Positions 24,011 through 37,345 of a DNA stretch of 64,000 nucleotides are shown here, piece by piece. Location of the stretch: the NCBI GenBank assembly GCA_026874595.1, contig CM049319.1:61388917-61452916 (forward strand), read 5' to 3'. Both the position numbers and the translations under genes were made by a program. Position 1 is the first letter of the stretch. Each line of letters opens with the position of its first letter. The notes under the pieces are model-generated. The model was not told the origin of the DNA. It saw nothing but the letters and a program-made list of their open reading frames with translations, and did no database searches. Origin of the DNA: Sipunculus nudus. Taxonomy: Eukaryota > Annelida > Sipuncula > Golfingiida > Sipunculidae.

Positions 24011-25984
24011 GCAAACATTTAAAAGCTATAAATTCCCGTATTTACGTTATATATATATATATATATATATATCTTCTCCCTCACTTCGCATGCTTGTTAT
24101 ATTGAACAGAGGTATACAACTCAGAGTTGTCGCAGCCTAGTGGTGTTCAATTATTCATGATTATTAAACACAAAATAAGCTTCTTACAAGGAAATAAGGG
24201 AGGAAGACGAGGTATTTGATGGTTCCGTGTCGTTCTTTATTGCGTTTCTCCCCCGTATCAGGATTCAACCAACGTCATACCTGCTTGCTGGTGTCCAGGA
24301 ATGTGTCAACTCACTTGGGTCTCTCCCGGCATTAGACTGCCTGCTATGTCTGCTAAAGGCATTGTACGGCTGAAACGTTGTCCCCGTCAAACGGAAAGTG
24401 GTTAATTTATACCAATATTCTCAACTTTTTAACAGTACAATAGTCGCATACCTTTGTCGGAAACAGCAGACTGGGAAAAGTGCTCCTTGATGTATGGTAA
24501 CGCTGGCACCTGACCAAAGGTCCTCTTCACAAATTATAGGCAAAAGGTGAGCTTCCAGATCATGCAGTGATCACAAAAGGCCTGAATGTATGAGGCTTTT
24601 AATGGCCGTTATATAGGTCAAGAGGCTCTGGCAATATATAAACTCTAGCTTTTTTCAAGGACTCGACCTATTCCGAGGAATTTGGTTATTTCCTTCAGTT
24701 TCTTATAAATTAAAGTAATATTTTTTCCTGAGACATTATCGTCTTTCTACTGCCTGCAAATATTAAGTATATTTCTTCCTCTGCCAAACGAGAGTTATCA
24801 GCAGGGAAAAAAGGGAATATTCTTATTATTCCAGCAAAAAAGGCCCAAAAATACATATCATTTTCCAGAGAACTTAAAATAGTCTGGGAGCCAGTGATTT
24901 GAAAATTCGGATGTTTTGCACCTTTCTTGATAACATTTGACACCATCCTTTTCATAATCTGGGGTTCCTTGTGATTAAAATGAACCTGCACACTTTTGAG
25001 GAAGTCACAAGTTCGATAGTTATTTGGAAAAAAATAACATTAAGAACAAAGCGGTTATCGGTATAAAACATGTTCATGTGAATCTTGTTTAACCATGTGA
25101 ATTTTGAATAACCATACCAACATTAATGATGATTTCATTTATATTTTGTCTATGAACCTGTTAGCAATTGATATCCCCTTACAATTTTGATTATTGCTTT
25201 CCCACATTCTATTTCTTGTATAATTCCTAGAAATGAAACCCCAATTCAATACATAACATGTGGAGGTTAACCTCTCATTTGATCTATGTAGATCTCAGGT
25301 GAAACAACTCTCAGTGCTGGGTATTATAATTTAATGTTACCAGGTATATCGGCAAAGCTACAATGTAACATTTTTACAATGTTAATTGTTCATGAGTAGT
25401 AAATCTTTAATTAAAATTCCTAAATTGTTTGCGTGACTGTAAAACATTTCAGCTTTATATTTATTTTGATCCCGATATGCTTCTGTATTTTTTTAGGAAC
25501 TGTTAAATGTAACTAAAATTTACATATGTTCATTGAGTTAACTTGAAGAAAGCATTTGATGTTGTATAGAACATGGAAACTTGGGCATAGCTACGGAACA
25601 CATTCCGACTGTTTTGAAACAATTTTACCATAAATGATAGATCCTGGCACATTATATGTTTATTTATTTTTTAAAATATTGTATAAAGCTAAGCTGACCT
25701 TCAATGATGCTGAGGTATAGCGATTATCATTTAATTCAGTCGGCCTAATGGCAGTTCCTTCGTTTCTGCATTGACACAGCACGCTCAGTAACCGTTCGAC
25801 CGTTTCTACATAATTTACGACATAAAACTGAATCCTCAGGAAATCAAGGACATGAAATGAAATAGCCAATGTTCTATTATCTCAGCAATGGGTTCATTTA
25901 TTGTGTTGAAACTTGGTATGTCAATTGATCACTGAAGGTTTCATTAATTCAGCTGACTCAAAGTCAAGCGTGTTATAGAGAATG
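24011..25984. other. Non-coding, no gene seen
   Basis: AT-rich. A minus-strand open stretch at about 24463-24520 is followed by a possible donor (GTATGC) but lacks a convincing acceptor. Confidence 0.35.
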
Positions 25985-26703
25985 TTACAGGTGATCTTTT
26001 TATCATGTGAAAATGGCGTAACTCCTGTTGTGGCACTCGTGTCAGGCCGCGTATTACATTCTATGTTTAATCCGTACTGGTTGAACTCTCGTTGTCATAT
26101 TAGCCTTGAGTTTTCACGCCTGGCCGAGGTCACGTGACGGCCCTGGTATGTGGAGGTACGAACAGCGATGTTTTCTACAGAATTCCTAAAACGCCTGCTT
26201 ACTGTGTTGTGCAAGATCTTATAGACTGTTGGAGAAGTGGAAAATTCTCGGCTTAAGGTGTGAAGGTATATAAAGAGGCTGTGTTTAAGAACCAAGGGGC
26301 AGAGAGAACAGCAGAGCAGATCTCAGCGGACGCAGAAGCGTGTTTCCAGGACCTTATCCGACGAATGCGGCAATGATAGATGTTCTAAGACTTTCTCCTG
26401 GATTTCATGCATTTAGACTTCATTTACTTTCTGAATTGTTGCAAGAGCTTTGCACTGGACTGTCATTCTCCGAGAGTTTACATTTAAAGGACTTATCGTT
26501 GTGATGGTGTTGGTATCCAGGTACTGTGCATATGTGATTGTATTGACTTGTTGCTGTACCGCTTTTTTACTATAAAATTGTATTGATTTAGTGTATTGTA
26601 TTGTTAGGGTTGTTTTAAGAATAAATTAAAGTTATTTGTTAACAAAAAACCACTGACTTCTTTATCTATTCCCCTAGACATTTCACGCTGCCTAGTGTTA
26701 CAG
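25985..26703 (+). promoter_or_regulatory. LTR-like or promoter-like block with TATA box
   Basis: The block begins TGTTACAGG and ends CTAGTGTTACA. It has a strong TATATAAAG at 26267-26275, a G/A-rich leader (GCAGAGAGAACAGCAGAGCA) about 30 bp further on, and AATAAA at 26620-26625. A TATA box, leader and poly(A) signal between TGTTACA-type ends would fit a solo LTR of about 719 bp. No target-site duplication is visible and no coding region is attached. A host promoter with a non-coding first exon is an alternative. Confidence 0.35.
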
Positions 26704-28530
26704 AATCTGATTTGTTTTTTTCTGCATTACAAAATTTGTGTTCATCACGCATACGTGATCTGTTTATATTAGGTTCCGTTACAAGAAGGCCAATCTCCTG
26801 TTGTTCGTCTAACAACATGATGTACTAAGCTAAATTTAACCATTATTTTCCACTCAAAAACATTATTTAATGATAAGACAATTATCGCCATGAAATCAGG
26901 AGGACAGACATCTTTTTCTTTGAGTTCGAAAATAAAATCCATATCTTTTTCGTTTCAAGTTCAGCTTTGCCTCATTGCCAGTTGTCCATATGTTCTATGA
27001 CCTCTGTGAATATTGTTCATTGGTATTTTTTTCAATTTTTTTCCTAAGTAACAGGTAATCTGTAGACATAGTCCTTTGATAATTCCAGGTTGGGTTAATT
27101 TACAACAGTTTTCCTACATATCGGAGATAAATGCAAATAAAAATTTATTTTTCTCCAAACATTAATATTGTTATTCTTCCTTTATCAGTAATATGCAGTA
27201 ATATTTGAATTTTTAAAAATTTTCCAAGTTATGTTTGTTAAACAACAGTTACCGACATATCCCAAGTGGAATACCAAAATATCCAAAAAGAACTAATGTA
27301 AAGCTTTCTTTACCAAAAATAATGGAGTGATATTAGAAATTAAAAAAAAATTCCATGCACTTTTGTGAAGAATATTAAGACCTTTAAATTCATTTATCGA
27401 CTGATAGCCCTATAATCAGTTTGAAAAAAAAAATCCTAGGTTTGTATCACAGACCTCAGAAATGTTTTTTTTTAGAATTAATTTGACCTTGTAAATCTTA
27501 CTTAATCTCGAAAAAATTTATTCCTGGATGTGAAGCATTTGAGGGTGTAAATAGTTAAAATCAGATTAAGCCACCAGCCTTTAAATTGCTGAATTATTTA
27601 ATCATTTAAATGAGACAGGTTAAATCGATATATTGGCATATAGATATAGCCAAGGAGGGTAAAGAGTTTGAAGAATTGCTACTATTCTATTCCAGTAGCA
27701 ATTCTATTTTTCATATGTGAGAGGATTTTAAAGACAGCATTTTCTATACAAATAAGGAATGGTGAAATCATATTGACTTAACGTACAACCGCATGAAAAA
27801 AAATGTCCATCAGTCTATAGTGGATGACAATAAAACGCACATTTATTCCTCGATATATATTTCCTTTTCTTTTAGATGGATGCATATGCTGTTCATGTTT
27901 TCACTCTTTGCCTTAAATTGCAAAGGTGGTCATTATATAAACGTTTTATTGCTTCTATGTAGTATATAGCAACGTAAAGAGTTGAAAACCAATATGATTA
28001 GAAAGTAAGCGTCACATCAGAAGATTAGGTCAAGTTTGTCATACAGTTTTTAATGCCAACAAAATAATGATCACTAATGTTACAAATCGCTTTTTTTCTA
28101 CCACTTTTTTTACCGATTCTGTGTGTGTATGTTATACTTAATTGACTTAAGCTGTTTCTGGTAAAATAAGTATACTATAAGAGTGGACAAGCAAAAAATC
28201 TATAAAGTTCTCTAGAATTATTTTACAAGGCATCACAAGTAAATAGAAGGCATCCATGTGGGATCTGTCCTGTGTTTGGAGGTAAAAAGATGTAGGTGGA
28301 TCCCATCGCGAAATTTGAATGTGAAGGTAATTTTTAAGGTCATCAGGGTCACAAGGTATAACATGTATGTCCATAATATCCAATTATTTCGTTGACTGCA
28401 AATGGGAATTGAGTTTGTAAACTGATAAACTAACAATGAATAAAAAAATCTTAGATAAATTACTACATAGGACTTTGATTTAACTGAATTTGTAACCTTA
28501 TATCTGCACTGTACAAAGTGTGATCGTCCG
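26704..28530. other. Non-coding, no gene seen
   Basis: AT-rich unique-looking sequence with A and T homopolymers. No exon with splice support. Confidence 0.4.
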
Positions 28531-28700
28531 GTCTGTGGATTTGTGTGTTTGTCTCTTACTCTTCTCGAGATGTCAGTATGCACGGACTTCAAACTTGGTC
28601 ATTTTATAATGCGTGGACCACATTAGAACCCTGTTATTTTCTAAACGATTGTGGCCACCAGGGAGCGCTTTCGACTACTACACGGCTACCCTTTGTCTTG
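28531..28700. repeat. Dispersed repeat, copy 2
   Basis: Second copy of the family at 23815-24010, with the fuller GTGGCCACCAGGGAGCGCTT block and CTACACGGCTACC near its end. A donor-like GTAAGT just beyond it is probably fortuitous. Confidence 0.6.
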
Positions 28701-28987
28701 CTATAGATGTAAGTTTGTTCTCAGTGTTAACATTTATTGACAACTTGACTGCAGCTTCTTGAACAATATTAAGTTGTTATACTCCTTCCATTGTAGTGAT
28801 ATCAAGTTATTTTTTTCTTTCTTATTGTCAGGAAGCAGATTAATTCTCAAATGGTCGCATTCTGCAATTTTTTTTCATGTGTGATAGTGCTTATTAGTAT
28901 ATAATCATCTTTATACTGTTTTTGAGGGATAATCTCAAAGAACTAGCATGTACATGCTGCTATGCCGACTATAGTAACAAGAATAAC

Positions 28988-30957
28988 AAGTGACCCATGG
29001 GTAATGACGCTCAGCTGACTGGAAAGAGTTTCGCAAAAGGAAATTTTATCATCTGAATGGTAGTATATACCCATTCAACTGAAGCATCAAACAGATTCAA
29101 CCTATAGGCCAAGATTGTGTCTGTATTTTATATCTCTACAATAGAGAAAAAATGCATAAACTTTAAAAAAAAATACAGGTGGCTCCACCAGTCTGCAGTA
29201 ACTAATAAAAACACTTAATGGCCAATATCCATGCAAAGAATCATGGTGATCTCTTTATTAGTTGTTCAGATACTTCAGCTTTTGTATCAAATTTTTCATT
29301 ATTCTGAGGGATACTTCGAAGTCCTATAGCTTGAAGGATATGGGAAACAGAGACCTAATTTCAGGTTTCCACAGACAGTTTTCATGGGCCTCCTTGCATG
29401 ACAAGAATGAAGATTCTAGGTCCAGTTGTTACGATTTGTACCCTGTTGACAGATAACCACATCTTTAAAGGTCTCGAAAATAGAGAGAAAAAAAAATTCG
29501 TAAAAAGATGTTCATATCTTTTAAGGTCTCAAAAATAGAGAAAAAAATTCGTAAAAAACCCGAACAAATACAGGTGGTGCCACCAGTCTGCAGAAACTGA
29601 TGAAACACTCCATGATCAATATCCATGCAAACAATTATAGTGATCTCTGAACTAGTTGTTCAGATACTTCTGCTTTTGTATGAAATTTTCCATTATTCTG
29701 AGCTGTACTTTGGAGTGCCATAGCTCAAAGGATATGGGTAACAGAGACCTAATTTCAGGTTTCCATGGAGACTTTTTATGGGTCTCCCTGTGTGTCAAGA
29801 TTGAAGATTCTAGGTCCAGTCGTTACGATTTGTACACTGTTGACAGATAACTACATCCTTAAAGGTCTCAAAAATAGATAAAAAAAATTGGAAAAATTGG
29901 AAAAAAAAGACATGTGGCACCGCCAGTCTGCACGAACTGATGGAACACCTCTTAATCAATATGTGTGCCAAAAATCATGACCATCAGTGTTGTAGTTATT
30001 GAGATGTTGCAGTTTGTTTTATCAAATTTTCCATTATTCTCTGGGGGGGGGGGGGGGGGTAATTGGGAGCCCCACAGCTCAAAAGATATGGGTTACAGAG
30101 ACCTTATTTCATGTTTCTATGGAGACTTTTCATAGGTCTCTCAGTGTATCAAGAATGAAGATTCTAGGTCCAGTTGTTACCATTTGTACCATGTTGACAG
30201 ATGTTCACATTTCTAAAGGTCTCAAAAATAGAGAAAACAATTCGTTAAAAATCGAAAAATACAGGTGGCGCCACCAGTCTGCTGAAACTGATGACACATC
30301 TCATGATCAATATGTATGCCAAAAATCATGACCATCAGTGATGTAGTTAATGAGATATTGAAGTTTTTGAATGAATTTTTTTACTATTCTGGGGGGTACT
30401 TTGGGGCCCCATAGCTCAAAGATATGGATAACGGAGACCTAATTTCTGGTTTCCATGGAGACCTTTCATAGGTCTCTCAGAATATCAAGAATGAAGATTC
30501 TAGGTCCAGTCTTTACGATTTGTGCCCTGTTAACAGATGTTCACATTTTTAAAGGTCTCAAAAATAGAGAAAAAAATTCGTAAAAAATTGAAAAATACAG
30601 GTGGCGCCACCAGTCTGCAGGAACTGATGGAACATCTCATGATCAATATGTATGCCAAAAATCATGACCATCAGTGATGTAGTTAATGAGATATTGAAGT
30701 TTTTGTATGAATTTTTTTACTATACTGGGGGGTACTTTGGGGCCCAATAGCTCGAAGAATATGGGTAACAAAGACCTAATTTCTGGTTTCCAAGGAGATT
30801 TTTCATGGACCTCTCAGAATGCCAAGTTACAAGATTCTAGGTCCAGCGGTTACGATTTGTGCCCTGTTAACGGACAGACGCCCGGACGGCCGGACGGACG
30901 ACGGACAAAGAGTGATTGCTAAAGCTCAGATGACTTACAGTCAGCTGAGCTAAAAAT
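28988..30957. mobile_element. Inverted-end element enclosing five tandem units of about 340 bp
   Basis: Five diverged units begin with ACAGGTGGCGCCACCAGTCT at about 29176, 29570, 29912, 30263 and 30598. Each contains GGTCCAGTTGTTACGATTTG near its end and an A-rich linker (AAAATAGAGAAAAAAATTCG). The block is bounded by inverted GCTCAGCTGACT (29009-29020) and AGTCAGCTGAGC (30939-30950). The last unit runs into a GGACGGACG-rich tail. No transposase is seen. Open frames of 60-110 codons in the units are in different states of decay. Confidence 0.75.
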
Positions 30958-31349
30958 ATGATAAAATATAATGACATTATATGTGTCAATAATAATTATT
31001 ATTTATAATGAATTTGTATGACTGATTAATCAATTGCATGCAGGGTTAATTTCTAAATAACTTGAATGTCCCAAGTGTGTGAAAAACACTTGAGTTGTGC
31101 CTATAATTACAAACAATAATAATATTTATTTGGTAATTTGACTGATGTTGTCCTCAAAACTATTCATTTTATTATTTAGATCAAATATATCATCTTGCTG
31201 GTTTGGTGATATATTATGCACCATTTTTTTACCTTGATTATTGGTCGACATTAATGTTGTTTATGTAAGAGTTTGTGTTTATTTAAGTTAAAAGACACTA
31301 ATATACGCTGTTAGAAATCTTGATATACAAACCTTGATGTTGTTTTTAG
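30958..31349. other. Non-coding spacer
   Basis: AT-rich, ending in the acceptor TGTTGTTTTTAG of the next exon. Confidence 0.35.
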
Positions 31350-31417
31350 CTGTGATCCATTAACACCTTATGAACGTAACATCGATGTACAATTTAAGGT
31401 GTCAGCTGATGATATGC
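31350..31417 (+). CDS. Candidate internal exon of an unidentified gene (exon a)
   Basis: 68 nt between a strong acceptor (TGTTGTTTTTAG) and a strong donor (GTAAGTAAG). One frame is open, encoding CDPLTPYERNIDVQFKVSAD-like residues and ending DDM plus one base. It enters after a phase-2 exon and leaves in phase 1. The phase agrees with the candidates at 34184-34219 and 36033-36130. I do not recognise the protein, and no upstream exon or start was found. A single exon of this length could be chance; the run of phase matches is what supports it. Confidence 0.45.
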
Positions 31418-32025
31418 GTAAGTAAGATACAAAAGTTGCATTAGGAAAATGGAACCTAAATTAATTACCCCCTTGTAAAAGTAACTTCAAAGGTGCCTGC
31501 TACTGTTTGGTAAGAATACGAAAGTACTTTATTAACATAAAGTATATCTTAAACACTAAGATTTCACCATTATACTTAAAAAGCACAAATCACATTGACA
31601 CAAGTGTCGTTCTTTTAGCGTAAAACCGGTGAAAGTCCCTTTTGTTTATTTATCCTATCTTCTGGAGGAATCTGCAGATCTGACAGGAACACAAAACAAA
31701 TATGAAAATTAAATGTGGAACCTAAAAAAAAAAGCATTTATATAAAAGGATGTACGTATAACCAACATAATAAAATGAAAGAGCCTGCTTTACCACATAT
31801 AGTGGGCATATTGGCTCCAACTCGGCAACCATTATTTTTTTAATTTATTTTGGCGTCCCAACTTTATTAAAATGACAATTTAGGGAACCCTGGAAAGTTG
31901 GTTTCGTCGAGTGCCGGATACTTGCATGGCGGCATTTTTTGTGTCTCTGTCTTTTTGACATATTCCCTTAGGTAAAGCATTAACTGATCCATGAACAGGT
32001 CATATTTAAGTGGGTGCCTGAAGAG
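31418..32025. other. Intron-like spacer
   Basis: AT-rich sequence after the exon a donor; no coding signal. Confidence 0.3.
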
Positions 32026-32242
32026 TTCATGGCGTTAGAGTGGTGGCGTTATGGTAGGACGCTGGATTTGTAACCAAAATGATGTGGGTTCGCGTCTCCT
32101 TTAGACCGCTGTCTGCGCTAGGACTCCTGGACAATGTCTATACCACAAGTCTCTCGACCCACGCAAATGATTAACAATTAACCGTATAGCGCCTGTTATG
32201 GCTGCTTGGGTTGATCCTTCCGTGGGAGCCGATTAAACCTAC
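32026..32242 (+). mobile_element. Candidate tRNA-derived SINE
   Basis: The head resembles a tRNA with an A-box-like TGGCGTTATGGTAGGACG, a possible anticodon arm CTGGATTTGTAACCAA (loop reading UGU, Thr-like) and a B-box-like GGGTTCGCGTC. It is followed by a longer tRNA-unrelated body. The acceptor stem does not close and the B box departs from consensus, so it is not a functional tRNA gene. No poly(A) tail or target duplication is clear. Confidence 0.4.
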
Positions 32243-34183
32243 GAAAAAGAACAGACCTGAAAGACCAGAAGGCAAAGTATTAAAATCGGCTGAGACTTAC
32301 ATCGTCAGTACTATAAACCCTCGCCTTTTCATGTTTTGGCGATAAATACCACCGAATGATCCAATATGAACCCCAAACCCACAACTGTCCATTAAAGCAT
32401 TTATATTTGATGATTACTATATTTAATGATAGCGATCGCCTTTTTCTTCATTGTGGCGGCTATCGTTACAGCCATTTTGAATGTTTCAGTACGCCTATTG
32501 CCTTTAAATGTAAAACTTTCATCAATGGTCCTCTGATAACCACAACTCTCTCAAAAACACCATAACTGTGAACATATATCCGTTATTCATGGAGCTTTAT
32601 CCTGCATTTTACAAAATGTGGTCATTTTTATTCTGTTATAAATCCAAATATATTAATGACACCTTAGGGAACACAAAAAAACTACCCTTAACTTCATTTC
32701 CATATTTCTTGATTCAGAGAAGTGAAAACAAATTACTGTGTTAACAAAAACAGACTTTTAAGTTGTACTTTTCATTCATCCAAGAGTAAGAAATTATGGA
32801 CATGAATATTACATGCCTTGTGTACGTGTCACTTGACACATACATAACTCTAGAGCCTAAGGGTACCGAATATACCTTGGGTTTAATTATGGGTAAACAT
32901 TATACCCGATCAAGGCCAATATTTTTCGATTTGACATAAAAAATGGCATTGAATATGACAATGAAAGTAAAGCAGTATCTGCAAAAGTGAAAAATCGACC
33001 TTGGCTGGCTCAATTTTCGGTCTGACCTTGGAAATGACCTTGAAAGTCAAACTTTAAGGTGGCATCCACGCACACTTTTTTCTTCACTCAATGACTGATT
33101 CATCTAGCATGGATGCCTGCTATTAACATGCAATGCCCTCTAAAGTGGAAAAAAAAACAACCTTGGCTGGCCGACTATTAGCCGCCCAATGAACTGAAGG
33201 AGTCATTTTGTAAACTTTGCATATAAACTTTCATAAAAGTGATTTTATAAAGTGACATCCAGTCTCATATGAAAGCTGTAAAATTGTTCTATCAAATGAC
33301 ACCAACAAAGTAATGTTGTGAGGGAGGGGGTGCAACTTACTTAAATTTTAAGACCCTTTCTGATCACTGGCTCAAAGACTATAATGTATCATTGTTCCCT
33401 GCATTGGCACATAAGAATTAAGGTGCTTCCCCGGAGAAGGAAGGAATTATAATTTTTTTCCGTGAAAGAGGAAATTCATTCGTGTCTTTCAAGAAAAGGG
33501 AAGGCGTTCTTCCACTATGTACGAGAATTACCATTCCTGCATGAAAAGGGAAACAATGGGGAGAAATCCATCATGTGGAAATTGTATCACGGAACTTTAA
33601 CGGATAATCTAAAACTGCCAAACTTCCATTAGGAATTATCATCGTACCCCTGAAAAGGGGATTAGCCATCAATATCATTCGCGAACAAAGCGGAAAAGGG
33701 AAAATTATAATTTATACCCGATGTTTAGAAACAATTTTTTAACAATTATCACTATACCTAGAACAGAAAAGTGCTTTAAATATCTTTATGATATTACTGC
33801 TGCAGTAGTAATCTTGCTTTGATAATGCCTCTGTTAAAGTAAGCTCTACCATAAAAATAAGTGGCCCATGGTCCATGATACTCAGTTGAATTTGACATAC
33901 TGGTGCGCATTTTTATTCATTGATATTATTAGAGTCTCATACCCGTTCATTATTTTGTACCTGGACCAGTTTAGTTTCATTCCATATATGACAGATGGTG
34001 CTTTTAATATAATGAAGACTGGCTAAACTATAACCTGCCTAAAGATATTTTTTAAATTAATAAGCAATAGATAAGACAAAAGTTTATTTTCAAACCCTAC
34101 TTACCACATATTTTATTAATAGAATCAAAGTGTTTGTTGGGGATCTAGGAACAACTTAATTTTGTAATATCTGACTCTTTCAG
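32243..34183. other. Intronic sequence with old repeats
   Basis: It contains GACCTTGGCTGGC / GACCTTGAAAGTC blocks (about 32990-33180), a series of diverged units each with a GAATTA-C/T-CAT and a GAAAAGGG motif (about 33420-33720), and at 33858-33900 the terminus GTGGCCCATGGTCCATGATA. That terminus is related, in inverted orientation, to the end of the 39.1-40.2 kb array. No exon is seen. Confidence 0.4.
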
Positions 34184-34219
34184 TCTCAGAATATGTAAAA
34201 GGAACCGGAGATCCTCAGA
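34184..34219 (+). CDS. Candidate small exon of the same unidentified gene (exon b)
   Basis: 36 nt after the acceptor GACTCTTTCAG and before GTAACA. In the phase dictated by exon a it reads SEYVKGTGDPQ plus one base. It enters and leaves in phase 1, so it is symmetric. The donor is weaker than that of exon a. Its size makes it the least secure of the three. Confidence 0.33.
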
Positions 34220-36032
34220 GTAACAAACTGCTCTCTGTCATTATATACATTCCTAGTTACCGCCAGGTGGCGCTTAAATCACCCCTTGAAAAAATAAAGT
34301 GAACTATCTCTGTATTTAGAAAAAAAAATGGAAAATGACCTCTCCCCCTCTAAAAGGACACACTTTGCATCATTCCCGACAGTGCAAGAAATGAAACGTG
34401 CATATGGAGACGAGCGAGACAAAAGTCCCGCGTAACCATCATCAGTTATAATATAGATGATCTAGTCAAATATATTTGAACCTTGAATAGTGAAGTATTG
34501 GAGTCCACACCATCCAAGTTCCAGTGCAAGTTCGAGTCTAGGCCACCCGAGTCCAGGTCTGAGTCCTTGGGGCTCGAGTCATTGTATGCACTTACACTTC
34601 AAACAATATACAAGTAAATATGTATCACAACATTCCTTTCTTGTATTAATTACAATTACTAACTTGTATGAGGAAGTATCTGAATAGTGCCTCATCAGTT
34701 CTCTATTTTAATCTCAATTTACAACCCCTCCCACCTTTTATAAATTTCGATATAGTCCGTGTATTGGAACCGTAAATTGTTGCAAAAGTAGAATTATGTT
34801 AATAATGAATCGATAAGTCCTGAATCCATATGTGTCAGCAATTATTAAATTTTTTTTTGAGATTACTGCACAATAGCCCTGCAAATCACGAAAATTGATC
34901 TGAAATAGTTTTCAATAAGGTCTCGAGATGGCGTTGCAGTCATCCGTCAGCCCACACCTGATAAACAGAACGTTCAGAGCACAGTAAGATTAGGCTTAAC
35001 TCTAATAAAATGTTTATGTATTAAGCGAACATTGCCAATATGGTTTCATGAGCTATTGTGTATACGGATAAAAAAAAATATGCTGGTTATCAAGAGACAG
35101 TTAAAAGAACGTTACTAAGTTGGATTTCCTCGTATAGGTAAAAAAGAAAGACATCCTGTCCTTTTAATGGGCACAGCTTTTACGCCGAAATCGAGCTATT
35201 TCGCCTGAGAATTGTAAACTGCAAAAGTGAAGTAAATGAGAAAATATAGAGACAAGATCCTTTCCACATATAATCATCAGAAGAAGTTTGTCCGTGAAAC
35301 ATATTTTATATATTGCAAACCTGTGGATCTATTTTGCGGTGTTACAACCGTAACGCGTTATTATAAATATTAACAAAAACTTATGCACGTGCTTTCTTGG
35401 ATAGTTTACGTGATACAAATGTTTACAGAGACATTGAAGATTTAATGGAAAGATGATAGCGCGGTGATACTTGCTGTGGTCATTTCAACATTATACAAAA
35501 GGATTACTTGGATAAATTTTGGGATAAATGATTATTGGTGATTAAAGGTTGTTTACCTGAACCTATTATTATTAAGCACGGTAACACATACTTTGTCAAT
35601 ATTTCATAATAGTGGCAGTTTATTAGCAATTATTTTTTTCTGCGATTTTGCCAAATTTTTACAAAATCACTGCATAAATGGTATACTTGATTAAAAAATC
35701 ATTGGATATGTGGAATACTGGAATATATATATATATCCATCCTCTTTCCCTCATTGTGTCATTCTGTACCTTTGTCAGGATGCATGCCCCTTGTTTACGT
35801 TAGCTGGTTTGTCTGTTAGCAAGTTTAGAATTGATCTTTATCAAATTTCATAGAGGGTTAGGGTTACACACAAACAACAATCCTATAAATTTTGGAGGTT
35901 ATCTGAATCAACATAATACTTTTTAATTAAAAAAAAAATCTTCTCATAAATAAAATGTTTCATATTAAAGTCATTTTGTAAAACATTTTATATACTGAAA
36001 TATTTTGTCCATTTGAGATACTTGCTTTTCAG
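34220..36032. other. Intron-like spacer
   Basis: AT-rich. It includes a GAGTCC-rich low-complexity stretch (about 34500-34580) and a short (AT)n near 35720. No coding exon. Confidence 0.35.
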
Positions 36033-36130
36033 GTAATACGTCAATGAGTCATCAGTCATCTGGAACACAAATCGGGAAAAAATTATATTTCAAATACAGT
36101 TATGAAATGAGTAGCATTTTTATAGTGTAG
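36033..36130 (+). CDS. Candidate terminal exon of the same unidentified gene (exon c)
   Basis: The acceptor GATACTTGCTTTTCAG is followed by two bases that complete a Ser codon in the phase left by exon b. About 31 open codons follow, to TAG at 36128-36130. The peptide is Ser/Gln-rich at first (NTSMSHQSSGTQIGKK) and ends in a hydrophobic Ser/Ile/Phe/Val tail. An AATAAA lies about 420 bp downstream (near 36553). Together exons a-c would be the last 66 or so residues of a protein that I cannot name. Confidence 0.4.
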
Positions 36131-36867
36131 ACCGTCTGCCACCAATGCTGCTGAAGATAATTACTGAAGACAGATAACATCCCTCCGCTAGACGTCGTTT
36201 CTATTCAACACGAAAACTTGTCACATTTCAAGGAAACGTTCCGTTTACATTTTACATCATGTGTATGCTTGCAAATATTACTAATTTCTCATAAGTTCTT
36301 ACCACAAATACATCCATGTTTATAGAATTTGCTCTGAAACAATTCTTATCCGAAAGATTTAAAAGAACTGCATTTACTATATTTGTACCTACCCTGCTGG
36401 TGCATTTATAAGCCTGGTGCATTGTGGGTCCTGCTGCATTGTGGGTCTTTGATTTCTACGCTCACAATCCATAACCGGCAGTTCTCTTGTGAGTCCGATT
36501 CTGCGCAGCGTGGGCTGAGACAATATTTCCCTTATGTAACTAACTGGGACACCAAAAAAAAAATAAAAAAGGAACAATGTAAACATAAACTAGATGTACC
36601 AGGTCCAAAGAACTATAGCGCTTTGATCCTTTTTCAGTTTCGGTAAAATCGAGCACTTATTGACGATTTTATATACATATGCCAAGATCACAAGGTCCAT
36701 TATAAAACTTGGGAATTAGATCCCGCACATTTCTATTACTTTTTTTTCATATATTCAAAGAATAGCGTTTGGTTTAACATTATAATTCAGCGGCGTATCT
36801 GGGATTTAAAGATAAATGGGGCGCAGTTGCAAAAACTTTTTCCTTGGGCCTTTAAGACTCATAATCA

Positions 36868-36914
<47 letters not shown>

Positions 36915-37280
36915 AGATGCCAAAGTTAGCAGAATCACAATTTGTGAGATTTCAACCTCGTGGTCATGGCATTCAAGAACCGCCGTTCCTCTAAGAGGGA
37001 TCGACGATTTACAGGAAACCACTGAAAAATTACCGGAAATCACCCATGAACCACCTGTATTCAATAAAATTTAAAACTATACAATTGCCCCCCCCCCCCC
37101 TCATTTTACGTTTCCTACGCCTATAATTATTGAAACTAAAAACATACGGACATGTCGGGGCACCATGCAACACGTATTAGCTCTCTACGCAACTGAACGT
37201 GTTGTGTGGTACAATTGTACAATTTGGTTCCCGTTTCCACCTATAAGCACACAACGTATTGGTCATATGTAAATAAATGT

Positions 37281-37345
<65 letters not shown>

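Noticed and set aside
24463-24530. Minus-strand open stretch reading FGQVPALPYIKEHF, reminiscent of a GST fragment
   Set aside because: No convincing acceptor, only one short motif, and no neighbouring GST exons. Resemblance is too weak to call.
29262-30331. 60-110 codon frames in the 340-bp tandem units
   Set aside because: Frames differ between units by indels and stops, so there is no common protein.
32040-32115. tRNA-Thr-like sequence
   Set aside because: The acceptor stem does not pair and the B box departs from consensus. Better read as a SINE head than a tRNA gene.
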